A stretch of DNA of 64,000 nt from Lingula anatina. Lineage: Eukaryota; Brachiopoda; Lingulata; Lingulida; Lingulidae. The notes beneath the pieces were generated by a model. That model saw only the letters and a list, made by a program, of their open reading frames with translations. It made no database searches and was not told the origin of the DNA. This document shows, one piece after another, positions 53,669 to 64,000 of the stretch (position 1 is its first letter; every line of letters begins with the position of its first letter). The stretch lies in the NCBI RefSeq assembly GCF_001039355.2, contig NW_019775404.1, forward strand, positions 205,188 to 269,187, written 5' to 3'. The translations under genes and the position numbers were made by a program.

Positions 53669-55214
53669 TGTTGTGATTCAATTCAAATAAAATCAACAGA
53701 AACATATGGAAATCTTATGGAGGAAAACGTTGCAACGTGTCATCTGACATGGCGCATCCCAGATTACTATTTCCGCTATATCAGGTCACGTGATCAAGAC
53801 GCGCCACATTAATGCACATATTACAACATTCTTCCCCGTTTTATTTTTAAAGCAATCAGAAAGATAGTATACAATAATATATAATAATTATATTCTATAA
53901 AAATAAGTCTTGTTGTATCTTATAATAAATTAATCCATAATTAAGGTGAGACTGCTTATAAGTTTTGATTCACTTCCCAGTATATCATAACTAATACTTG
54001 ACCTAAATCAATCTGAACTGGAGGTTTACTCCTGTAAATAAGCTTGTCACTTTCATAACAATGGGCCCTTTAACTTATTTTCTAACAATTATCATTATTA
54101 TCTTAAACAACCTTATACCTTAATAACCACTGATCTTAAATGCTTTCATAAATAGCACAAAACGGCACTAGTGTATTAGTATTTACACTTCTTAATAAGG
54201 CAAATTTGTTTACTACCCATATTTTACTAACACACATGTACATGCATCTTTGAAAATATGATTAAGACACAAAGTTTGGCAATACCCATCACTTCTAAAT
54301 ATATCCTTTCTTTTATAATGGCTATAATACCAAGTATAATAAGGAGTCCGCATCCATTTATTGAGACTTCACATACAAACATACTCAACCTTAAAACTAA
54401 ATGTTACTTATCCTTTTTACTACTATAATAGTGATATAATAAGCACTGATTCACATTATGGAATAATTATATATATAAACACAACCTTTAACTTAAACTC
54501 AAAACTATTATATATCAAAATATCTAACACATTACTCTTATAAATCGAATTTCACTAAAAAATGATTAAATTTCGTTGATCCATCAAAAGGTTTCATTTT
54601 ATTAACTAACACTTTGTTTCTACTACCTTGATGGTCAGTACACACTGTATCATTGGCTTTGTGATGTGGTGGTGGGGCCTGAGTTATGATGCGTTGTATC
54701 ATTGGCGGTGATGGCGAGGAAAACACGCAATCTTGTTGTTTACGTTGCTGAATTGGAGGTCTGAGTGACGGTTCATCTTTTCTCCTGTATAAAGTTGGAC
54801 AGGTTCTATGGGCTCATGGGGCATGGCGGATCTCTCAGCACCGGAAGGAACATGAATATTTGAGACTTCATGCAATAATGACTGGCTATAATTGAACAGA
54901 TTTGGACGCTGACGCTGTGGTTGTCTTTCTGGTGAATGTTTTTTCAGGATGGCTTCAGTTTTATGATTGAAATTGTCAATAAATTCGTCCAACGCTAGAT
55001 TTGTAATATCACTGTTTGCTATATTTCTGAAGTTTTTAATCCTTGTCGCCAAATGTTGTGATTCAATTTAAAATAAAATCAACAGAAACATATGGAAATC
55101 TTATGGAGGAAAACATTGCAATGTGTCATCTGACATGGCGCATCCCCGATTACTATTTCCGCTATATCAGGTCACGTGATCAAGATGCGCCACATCAGTG
55201 CACATATTACAACA
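53669..55214 (-). mobile_element. Miniature Ty3/gypsy-like LTR retrotransposon (internally deleted)
   Basis: LTRs of 160-161 bases, 53669-53828 and 55054-55214, are nearly identical and begin TGTTGT / end ACAACA. A 4-base target duplication AGCG flanks them (53665-53668; 55215-55218). On the minus strand the upstream LTR is followed at once by TTTGGCGACAAGG (primer-binding-site-like). The downstream LTR is preceded by ACGGGGAAGAA (polypurine tract). The 1.2-kb interior has only gag-like remnants: an open stretch directly after the primer site (54699-55052), and then one ending KMKPFDGSTKFNHFLVKFDL, the usual start of Ty3/gypsy gag. There is no protease, reverse transcriptase or integrase, so it must move in trans. 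Confidence 0.88.
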
Positions 55215-55329
55215 AGCGACCCCCATGACCATATGTAAAAAAAATTAAATTTCAGTCCCAACGAAAATCGATAATCTTGGTGAATGGGGATTAAACGATA
55301 TGCATTTTTTATATCTGTTATCACCTGAT

Positions 55330-56051
55330 CTAGTACCACTGATGTTTTTGCTGTTTCTGTGGGTACTGTGGCTTTGGTTTGTACCTTTGTACCTGCTGCT
55401 TTCCCCGGTTGCTCTGATACCCTGCCTTCTTGTGTGGAGACAGGTAGCTTGGCCCTAAAAAAGGGTTACCAGTACCATGTTTGAGCTTGTAGCGAGGGGC
55501 AGCCTGTGAATGTAGTCTCTTGTAGCTAGGATAATGTCCTTTTCCTAAAATACTGGTACTTGGTTTTACCACAATTCTATACCCTGAGTATCAGGCTTGT
55601 GTTTTTTCCTATGGGGTTCTAGATCTGGCAGATCTTCCTGTAATTCCCCATCAGACAATACTTGTAACTCACTGTCATTTCTGCCCCCATCTGAGTCAGA
55701 GTCATTATCTTGTAAATGGTAACATCTTGCCTCATCATACCCGGCCTTCATCTCGGCTACAACAGGCGTCAGTTTTGCCATTGCTGCATTGATATTTTTT
55801 AACTGATCTGTAATCTCTGTCAGTTCAGATTTAGATTTGTTCTTAGCTGCCGAGCTGTTTGACCTTTCGGTCTTCCTTTTGTCCAAACTTGCCTTCTTGT
55901 GAGAGAAGTCTTTTATAGGACTCTCAGTGGCACTTTCGTTCATCGAGTTCGATAGAATTTCACCCACCAAGTCGCCTTTCGCGACTACAACAGGTGGATT
56001 TAGCGTGCTGTCTGAAGTTGCACGTGTTGCCATATTGGCCGTTTCAGCCAT
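55330..56051 (-). pseudogene. Gag-like gene of a retroelement, internally deleted
   Basis: Two minus-strand frames, 55566-56051 (161 codons) and 55330-55572 (80 codons), overlap by seven bases. The first starts MAETANMATRATSDSTLN and has a Ser/Lys-rich part, a short coiled stretch (LTEITDQLKNINAAMAKL), and an acidic region (DNDSDSDG). The second is basic, Gln/Lys/Tyr-rich (QQVQRYKPKPQYPQKQQKHQ). In related DIRS/tyrosine-recombinase-type elements of marine invertebrates such ends flank a long middle that is absent here. No enzyme domain remains. Family placement is from general resemblance only. Confidence 0.45.
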
Positions 56052-56241
56052 GGCTCAGATAAAAAAAAAAAATTTGTGTCACGCAGTATAAGAGCGTTCA
56101 GTTGACACTTGAGGTGCGCCTGTCGAGGCACAGTACCACCCCAGTTAGAATGTAAATAAGGTATAAATGTCTTCCTGACAAAAAATATACGTAATAAACC
56201 GTCAAAAACTTACAGCATCTCTTCCCACGTGTATGATGTCC

Positions 56242-57190
56242 TCAAAGATGACCACGCAATGACGTTCCCAGAGCGCATGGTTGATCGATAATGCTGGATG
56301 AGTGAATAGAATTAGAGCGAAAGCGTTCATCGTAAGCTCTCCAGTTCAGGGTCCTTGATGCCCACATTTCCAAAATCCTACTGCCGTAAATAATAAGGTT
56401 ATGACTTTGGTCTGTATATTTTAGATTATGCACAATTTGGAAAACATGAAGGCTTGTTGCCACTGGCCGAAAGTGATGTCCTTTGGTTTCTTCTGGTCTT
56501 TAGTGAGGCCCAATGATTTTAAGAGGTTGGTTTCTGGTAGATCATCAGCTGCTTCATGGTCGGTCGTTGTGGAAGTGTTGGAAGTGCCAGGTATAAGCTC
56601 TTTGAAGGGGACATATTGTTGATTCCATATTTTATGGCATATAGTTTTTGTTAGATGTGCCGAAAGGAGATTGGATGCAACCTTACCTTGCAAGTCAACA
56701 AAATCCGGTTGCGTTTCTTGTGGTGGGATGTGCGCCGTTGCCTGTACTGTAGTTGGATGGTTGAACGGAAGGTGAGAGTGTGTCCATGGTTGCCAAGTTG
56801 GAGGGACAGCCATAGGGGCCAAGTGCCCTAGGCTGTGACGAAAAGACAATGGCTGGAAAGGGTGACCATAGGGTGGAAACACGTGTGATGGGGTGGGTGC
56901 AAATCCGTACGCATTACTTCCTGTATGTGACATCTGACCTGTGGCGTCGGGACGACCATTGGGGAATAGAGTGTAAATTCGCTCGCGCTGTGGGGTGGCT
57001 CCTTGTGCTGGAATGGCGTGTCCAGTAGTGCTGGCCCCTGCTGTTGGTCTCAGGTCTAGCGGGCTCGTAGATGGGCCCGAGTCCTCCCTGATGCATGGTT
57101 GAAGTTGATGGTCGGTGAGGTGGTTGACCTAGGTCTGCTGAGGAGGGTCTCCCTTCTGGAAGACCTGGAGGTCCGGTACTCATTTTGTAA
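56242..57190 (-). pseudogene. Retroelement gag-like gene with frameshifts
   Basis: A His/Pro-rich N-terminal part and then KIWNQQYVPFKELIPG and ITFGQWQQ lie in one frame (to 56421). The reading continues in the next frame as HVFQIVHNLKYTDQSHNLI and LNWRAYDERFRS (56463-56242). Together these match the conserved gag-type block (IW..EYV.F..LIP ... W..AF.VF..IH..KYP ... NWR.YDE.FR) common in DIRS-like elements of invertebrates. The frame change near 56450 shows decay. An upstream acceptor (CCTCTCTTTCAG) lies at 57201/57202. Confidence 0.5.
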
Positions 57191-57270
57191 CTTCTGGAGT
57201 TCTGAAAGAGAGGAAAAGGTATATATATATATGGTGACTCCCTTGGCAGAGATGAAAGCCCTGCCAGCTT

Positions 57271-57288
57271 TGACATATATAGATAAAT

Positions 57289-57341
<53 letters not shown>

Positions 57342-57360
57342 GATTTATCTATATATATGT
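57271..57360. repeat. TA-rich near-perfect palindrome
   Basis: Arms carrying GATAAATCTAT and ATAGATTTATC flank a (TA)n core of about 50 bases, inside the gap between the SGNH and gag-like blocks. It can fold into a long cruciform or hairpin. Length is likely to vary. Confidence 0.8.
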
Positions 57361-57424
57361 TCTATATAACTATGTATGCAAGGAAAGGTATGCTTATATT
57401 CATGCTGGGTTGTGATGATTGGAC

Positions 57425-58054
57425 TTACTCTTTTTTTTCATGCCAGAGTGCGTCCCTGACGGAGCGGTAGTACTTTGTGGTGCCCCAGTGGTTTAGATGG
57501 GTGCCATCTATGTTGAGCATTTGTTTGCCATGGAGAGTTGCCCCGATGTGGCGCCAGTACTTGGCCTTATCCATGTCCTTGAGTTTATGTTTTAGAAGGC
57601 GATTGGTCTCGTCTATGGACATGTTGAAAGTAAACTCTTGTTGTTTAGTTGTTATTCTGCCTCTTGGTGATTGACAGCGGTAAAACAGCTGGCACCAGAT
57701 AAAATGAAGGGAGGGATTTATGCGGTGGCATTCTCATACTAGCTGCATTGCTTGGGTCGTGACTTCAATCGGTGAAATCCCGGTGGCAAGATCGGTCTCT
57801 CCTAGCTGGCAGATGATTATGTTGCTTGCGCGGATGTGGTGTCTCAAGGGGGAGTGGGGAGCTCGCAGTTGCTGGAGAAAGCTGTATATGTTGGTGCCAC
57901 GTTGACCACTGAAAGTTTCCTGGAGATCCAAATCAAAACTGTTGTCCTCCTGTGAGTATTCCTGTAGTCTTGATATAAAGCTGTGTCCCATTAATTGTAG
58001 TCCCATTAATTCTGCATTAATTGTAGAATTCAGCATGCTGGAAGGAAGGAACAT
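57425..58054 (-). pseudogene. SGNH-hydrolase domain of a retroelement, one in-frame stop
   Basis: A single frame runs from 58054 to 57425, broken only by TGA at 57734-57736. Before the stop it has GHSFISRL (block I with the nucleophile Ser) and IIICQLGETDL (block III-like). After it comes DGTHLNHWGTTKYYRSVRDA, the Asp-x-x-His block V. SGNH/GDSL esterase domains of this type occur in Ngaro/DIRS and some LINE retrotransposons. A donor-like GA|GTAAGT lies at the end, and the gag-like block lies downstream on the same strand, so both probably belong to one element. No reverse transcriptase or tyrosine recombinase is visible. Confidence 0.6.
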
Positions 58055-59148
58055 GCTGGCTGGAGAACATGTTTAATGTAGCGGTGAAGTAGTGAAATAT
58101 AGGTGATAATAAATAATGAAAAGTGGGGAAGCTATAATGGCTACCATGCAGGAATATGCTGAGGGTATAGGTAAGTGGACGGAATATACGGCGTAAATAG
58201 CCTGCGCTTAATAATAATAATAAGGTTGGCGGTGTTCGCCCTAGGTGCAAGGCTGGTGTAAAGAAAGATGTAGGATATGTTGTGATACCCAAAATCGTAT
58301 TTATGAAGGCATATATACCCCCTTTTTAGACGGAGGTCGAGGGTGCGGTTGTTGCACCAGAGATGTATCCTTCCGCTGTGTATGTTTTGGAGTACATGTA
58401 TAGCGAAGCATATGGCGTAGTAAGGACTATACGAGCTGTGTAAAACAAGATTAAATAAATGGATGCAGAAAGTGTGGTGTAGTACACGTGCATTTAGCAA
58501 CTGCCGTTGGGCCAGGTGCAAGGTAATTATGCCGTGCCCAGATGCACTATATGAAAAAGCGCCATATTGAAAATGAAGTAGCAGGAGACGGTCTTACTTA
58601 CTTTTTGTGCATAGCCAAATAGAGCTCCAGTAATAGATAGTATGTAAGGTAAACGCTATGATAAATGTGAATGCCAGTGAAGGTAACTTGCGAGAAAAGA
58701 CTAATTTTTTTAAGTTTAGTGGTGAGGCATGCGCATGTTTGACCTTTGCTCTTTTTTGTTTACAAGCGAGCAAAACTGGCGCAAGTGCACGTCGCAGCTA
58801 CTAATATAATACAGACTGCTAAAGTACCGTACTGGTACGTGTGTACAATGAACGATAATAAAAAAGGTCCTACCTTGCTTTCTTAAGCAGGTTTGTTGTC
58901 TAGTCCTACCAGTCTTGTTTCCCTGCTGTCCTACTGAGTGGCCAAAGGCTGTCTGGTTGTAAGACAGTAAAAGTTGTGGTTACTTACCCTTGTGGACCAG
59001 TAGTGACCAGCCAATGGACAATGTGATGTAATGCTCACCCTTTGAAGTGTGCATGTGCAGCCATGAAGTCTGGTGTCCAGATGTTAGATTAAGTTCAGAA
59101 GGGAGACTCCCAGTGATATAGCCAGCAAGTACTTGGTTATAAAAGTAA

Positions 59149-60044
59149 TTATAGTTTGCAACGATAATTCTGGATTAACAACTGGTTTGGATCACAGGCA
59201 GTTCCCTTTACACTTGCTGATTCCTGATTAAAGATCCCACTCAAGCCATCCATTTTATCCATGAGGGATTTGGCCATGTGGTCAATGGACTTCACAATCT
59301 TGTCCATTGCCTGAGACATGGCAAGAAACTGATCATTTGGCACAGAACCACTGCTAGTGCCAGCTTCCTCCATCATAATGACTGGGTAGTATCTGAAAAT
59401 TGGGGCACAGAGTTATTAAACCTGATGATTAGTGCTTGAATATGGGCCCAATGTTATTAAACCTTATTCACCCTGCTGCAGATCTTCCTCTTGTACTCTT
59501 CCGCCAAATGTTGCGTCCGTGCTGTCTCTTGATATCACGTGACTTGATGTTTGTGTATTGAGAGACCAGAACACAATGTATGCATTGTTGACTCCAATGT
59601 TAATAATGACACACAAGGTAGTATGAGTGACCCCCAGCATCACTGCTTGATTCTTCTTTGACATAATTCTTCTTTGGCATAATCGTCCTCAACAATGTCT
59701 GCTTCCTCTGATGAATCATTAACTTGCATATTGCTGAACCACAGGCAAAATTATAGACACTGCCTTAGTAAGAGTATCAATTTGGGCTTGTGGGTCACAC
59801 AGCGAAGTTGTCGCGTACTCATAAACAAGCTGTTGTGTCACAGTGACTTCACTAATAGCTGCATCACATGATGCACTTTCCAGCCCTTTAGCTCGTGAAA
59901 AATTTTCTTTAGCTTTGATTGCCTGCATTGGCATCTCCTGTTCGGGCCTTGCTTTGTCTTTAGATCTAGTAGTGGTACTTGTACCCTTATTTGCTGCTGG
60001 AGGCCTTTTTGAGGGCACAAATTTGCTAGCACTTGCCCTCTCAC
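59149..60044 (-). mobile_element. Second LTR-element fragment with gag-like reading frames
   Basis: An LTR-like end (TGTTGC at 59509 on the plus strand) is followed on the minus strand by TTTGGCGG, as at the primer site of the 54-kb element. Further along the minus strand is an open stretch 59149-59376 (QFLAMSQAMDKIVKSIDHMA, a helical gag-like start). On the other side, 59719-60018 is a Lys/Ala-rich frame ending QIDTLTKAVSIILPVVQQ. About 59531-59640 matches the sequence around the 54-kb LTR insertion. No enzyme domain is present. Placement of the outer LTR boundary is uncertain. Confidence 0.4.
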
Positions 60045-60239
60045 TTTTGGTTAACGTTTCTGCGCTCTTTTGGGCCTCAGTCTTGTTTTGTCCATTTCTC
60101 CAATAATTGTACTGACAAGATCAGTTTTAATTGCATGTCAGTCATGGTTATAGAGGCAAAGACTTACCTATGGTCTTCTTCTTCCCACAGCGCACATCTC
60201 TTGTATGCTCATTGCAATTGTGTAGGTTTCCTGTAAAAT

Positions 60240-62654
60240 GTCAACACTATCTTGTCTGACTTACTTAGGGTCTTTGTTTAGTCATGGTGAACAAAACAAC
60301 GAAATATATAGCACCTGCAATGTTTGTTGGACAGTCAAAAAGTAAACCGAAATGGTGCAGAGGTTAGATCATTTTCTTCTCAATAAAGATCGATAAGTTT
60401 GCAGCAACAAAAGTTGTGTTCAAAGACTTCTAGAAGTAAGCTGTACGCCGACTTCTAGGACTCTTCATGCATCTCACGTGATCTCATATGCAAATGAGGG
60501 TGGTAGAATCTTTATTTTCCTTTAAAATTTTTTTTTATGTTCTTATTTCTGATTTTGGTAGGTAAACAGTTTCATTATATCATCTCTGTTTTACAGGATT
60601 GTTTATTTTTGTAAAAGTGACATAGATAGATGATATATTTCCATAATATACAAAATGTGCATATAAATATATGTGTATAAATTTCCAGCGAAACAGAACT
60701 GGGAAAACGTCTATTATGTGACCCTGTTTTAAGCTAAGTCATTCCTTGTTCATTTTTGATGCAGACACTGTTCTGAACGTTTGTCAGCTTTGCTGATTTA
60801 TATTTATGTACATTTTAGTGCAAAGTTTCTTAGATCAAAGATCATTTTTGTCATTACAAGAAACCAATAGTTTACCACCTCAAATGTGATTTTTAGTCTT
60901 ATGTAATAGCATGGAAATAGTTGTAATAAATTGTTTTCTCTTTCACCTATGCTGTGTTTAATGTATACATAGTTCATCACATTAAAGAAAAATATAGAGA
61001 GAAAATCAACCAAGATGTTTTAAAGAGCAAAATGATTTATATAGTGTACAAGACCAAATAAAATAACAGTTCAAGCAATGATTACATGAATACACCCAAT
61101 ATATGTAGTATGTCATATGAATAAACATCTCTAAGTAGAATAAGACTGACAATTCAGTATATGTTTAATAATTAAAAGAACAACTTCAATTAAAAACCAA
61201 TGAATTATTGAAATGCATTTTTCTTTTACTTCTGTACTGTATAAAACAAATGTGCCCACAATGTTTTATGTACCTTTTGTTTTCAATATCCCCTTTTATT
61301 ATACTGACTGGCTGTTATCAATTTATCTTTATGTGCTTTGAAAGCTGAAGAGAAGCATGCTCCAACTCAGACTTGCATCAAACTGATTCAAAAATACCTT
61401 ACATCTAAAAAATGAATTAACAATCAAACTGCCTCTGTTCTTACTGATAAAGTGACAAATTGTTAGCATGGAAATACTGAACTAAAAAAATCTCTGTCAA
61501 TATCCCATCACTCATGTTTCAAAAGTACTGTGTACACACATTTTCCAAAAAAGTTTGTAGTTCAGGGGAAAAGGCTAACAAAATGTCAAATGCCTGCAGA
61601 CATCACCGGCATATGTAAGTGGACTGCAGATCTTATTTGAGCCATTTGCTATCCAGGGGCCACTGGGCTATAGCGTATTACAATGTTAAATAATTTATCA
61701 TTTTTTAAAAACAAAATGCAATTTGTCTCACATCCCTTTACCTTTTTTTTTATTAGCCCAACTCTTAAAATGTGACTCAGCTGCTGTAAAATTATGCAAA
61801 AACATAATGATTTTAAAATCAATTATGAATGAGTTTACAATCCGTGACTTAAAAATAAGCGTGAAAATATGAATGTCTTACATACTATGTACCTATACAA
61901 TACATGACACAAAGTATAATTGCACAATAAAGATAAAATAAAAGAGTGCTTACTTTGAAAATGACTGTAAGTTTGTGTCAACTGTCATGAAAGTCTTCAG
62001 AATTGTTCACTTTATTAATTTGATCCCTTTACATTTTTGTCCATTTAAATACGAAGTTCTAGTTACCAGCTGTTTAAAAGTTGCCTTTGACCTTAAAAGC
62101 ACATATTAACATTGACAAAAAATGCACTTCTGATATTAATAAGTACCCAAAGAATGCAGTTTTACACACTATTGATGAGACACTATGGTTCTTAGATGAA
62201 AAAAATTGCTTTGTTTAGGAAAATAAAAGAAATCACCATATATATGAACCCATAATGTTTTAAATCTACACCAAACACTAGAGGATTTATCGTAATTGTT
62301 GTGAGACAGGAAAGTCCCTGATACTGTTTTCACAAGGGTTTTTTGACAACAATTGTTGCACAACTGTGATGAATAAAAAAATCTTTCAAACCAAATTTTT
62401 TGACAAACACTTCTTGCAAAGAAGTTCCTTTTATAATACAGTTACTGCTGATGGCACAGCACCTCATTAAAAAATAGAGTTAAGATGTAAAAAGAGTTTA
62501 AATAGTATAGCTATTCTCTACTTGCAATCTACTGTCACGTCTTTAGGCTGTCAGTCTGCCTCAGGAACTCTTCAGAAGTTAAACTGTCACAAATTCTATA
62601 CAAAGGTGTCAGCTCTTCATGTCTGGGTAGCACCATATCATTATTAGCCACAAA
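60240..62654 (-). other. Gene-free AT-rich stretch downstream of the SAMD12-like gene, possibly its 3' untranslated region
   Basis: No coding sequence recognised and fewer repeats than 49-60 kb. Several TTTATT hexamers (AATAAA on the minus strand), such as near 61291 and 62011, could end a long 3' untranslated region. Confidence 0.4.
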
Positions 62655-63095
62655 TCACTTGTTCTTGGAGTCGTAGGACAAACCTGGTGTCAGATGGAGA
62701 TAAAAATTGACACTGAGAAAACAATTTGCTTAGAACTAGGACCCACCTTCTAATATCTACTAGTAAAGTGACATAACTGAGAACACAATTTAGAACTCCT
62801 GCTATCATCAAAGAAAAGAAATAAATAATAATAACAATAAAATATATTCATAACTTCTCTGATGTCATTTTACTCAGTTTTAAATTGATGAACTTTTTGA
62901 GTTAACATACCCTTTTGTTCCAAATTTTTCAACTCTGCCGCTTCATTGCGTAATTTCAGGTGTAAAATCAGCTGCATTAAATCTTCTCTGCAAATAAAAT
63001 CTATCAGAATTAAAACAGAATTTCAAGAAAAATAAGGATTATCCTCTTTTTATGTCTTATGTGGATAAAAGGATAGATAATTTTTTTCCGGCAAA

Positions 63096-63128
<33 letters not shown>

Positions 63129-63792
63129 AAATAAAAATGTCAAAATGCTTGCAATAATATCATTTGGCTAAAGTAAATGAGAAAATTTTTTTCTATTATT
63201 TTCTGACTTTATTAAGAACTGTTCGATCTTTTCATCTTTGTGGCTAGAACACATTTCATGTTCAGGTGAGCCTTGTGTAAGATGCTTATAGTACTTTGAA
63301 TATATTCAAAATATTTTTACTCATTTACAATACCTGTGTTCTGGGTTTTGAATACCCATTCTCCCAAGTTTCATATCACTGAGCCTAATCAATGCTCTTC
63401 CTTAAAGACAAAATAAAAGAAATAACACAATGTAAAAAAATCGATTATGAAATGTGTGTGGAACTCAAATAAATTGTCAAAACAGATTAATCAAGAATAC
63501 TATTTTCAACAAATTTTCCATTTTTTGCAATACTAAACAAATGGGACTTGAAAACTCATTTTTGTTAAATGCCTATTTCATATTTTTCTTTGCCAATGTA
63601 ACAAAGTTTGAAAATGATACCTGATATTTCATGGTCCAAAAACAGCTGCCCATAAAGTTGATAATAATTGCCTCCATGTTTCCTCAACCATTTATTTACA
63701 TCTGCTTTGCCCCAGAAATAAAGGGGCTTAGGACCCTTGCCTTTGGTGGATTTTTTGCTGGCAGGTTCCTTTTGTCTTGATTTTATGACTGT
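62655..63792 (-). CDS. SAM-domain protein of the SAMD12/SAMD10/Aveugle family (3' part; continues off the right edge)
   Basis: The exons 63621-63792, 63334-63400, 62911-62987 and 62655-62683 join in phase. They encode a basic linker (KEPASKKSTKGKGPKP), then a SAM domain: LYFWGKADVNKWLRKHGG, LFLDHEISGRALIRLSDMKL, GRMGIQNPEHREDLM, LILHLKLRNEAAELKNLE, ending QKGLSYDSKNK and TGA at 62655-62657. The motifs (F/LW...DV.KWL, H.I.GRAL.R..D..L.RMGI, LKLR.E...L..LE) match the SAMD10/SAMD12 and Drosophila Aveugle family. In flies Aveugle joins the CNK-KSR scaffold through its SAM domain and helps activate RAF downstream of RAS. All donors and acceptors are standard. The first exon seen starts in phase 0 with no ATG, so at least one upstream exon should lie beyond 64000. 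The final exon is very short (29 bases) and is the least certain. Confidence 0.85.
63097..63128. repeat. (ACT)n trinucleotide repeat
   Basis: About ten ACT units, in the intron between the second and third visible exons of the SAMD12-like gene. Confidence 0.97.
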
Positions 63793-64000
63793 CTACAAAC
63801 AGTGTCATGAATGAAGAAGATAAGCAATCATAAATGAATAAAATATACAACAGTTATACATGTAATGAATTACATTATGAAAACAAATCATTCAAATTAT
63901 ACAGACTTTAAGCCACTTGCAACCACCATAAAAGCTGTGCTTTGTCACATTACTCTAACAAGCATTTAACTCCTCTATTAAATCCAGTGACAGTATTTCC

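Noticed and set aside
54699-60044. Gag-like reading frames considered as host genes
   Set aside because: They sit beside LTRs, frameshifts and SGNH/gag blocks; retroelement remnants explain them better.

Overview
This is a nuclear genome window from an animal. It is AT-rich, has GT-AG introns of roughly 0.2-5 kb, carries no bacterial features, and contains two runs of N (2687-2711 and 37381-37891). The gene set points to an invertebrate: a NOL4 homologue, a THEMIS-type CABIT protein that also carries a SAM domain, the snRNA cap hypermethylase TGS1, and a SAMD12/SAMD10/Aveugle-type SAM protein. The transposons (TTF-finger/hAT, SGNH-hydrolase elements, Ty3/gypsy-type remnants) fit the same picture. 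A marine spiralian or deuterostome is my guess; the sequence alone does not settle the phylum.

Layout. 1-23.3 kb holds the 5' part of NOL4 on the minus strand: three coding exons separated by long introns, with the gene continuing off the left edge. 23.4-30 kb is mostly non-coding. 30.0-31.8 kb encodes a small plus-strand protein of 100 residues with one membrane segment and an acidic tail, which I cannot name. 35.6-40.7 kb is the THEMIS-like gene on the minus strand. 42.4-48.4 kb is TGS1 on the plus strand; all eleven coding exons join in phase to give exactly 1000 residues. 48.9-60.3 kb is a transposon graveyard. 62.6-63.8 kb holds the last four exons of the SAMD12-like gene on the minus strand, which continues off the right edge.

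Most notable points. (1) One TGS1 intron is a minor-spliceosome AT-AC intron with the donor ATATCCTT, the branch site TCCTTAAC and a terminal AC. TGS1 makes the trimethylguanosine cap of the snRNAs that would remove it. (2) The THEMIS-like protein combines two CABIT domains, a PPRPPK motif of the kind that binds GRB2, and a C-terminal SAM domain. (3) A family of palindromic MITEs has four copies in 10 kb. (4) A 428-bp hairpin element carries a zinc-finger reading frame. (5) A miniature Ty3/gypsy-like LTR element sits inside an older repeat, and a related unoccupied site occurs 5 kb away. (6) The NOL4 exon 3 splice donor is built directly onto a TG microsatellite.

Two of the genes (THEMIS-like and SAMD12-like) belong to families of adaptors in receptor-to-RAS/MAPK signalling. 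The others (NOL4, TGS1) are nuclear proteins. Nothing suggests an operon or any other functional cluster. I found no convincing tRNA, rRNA or CRISPR array by eye.
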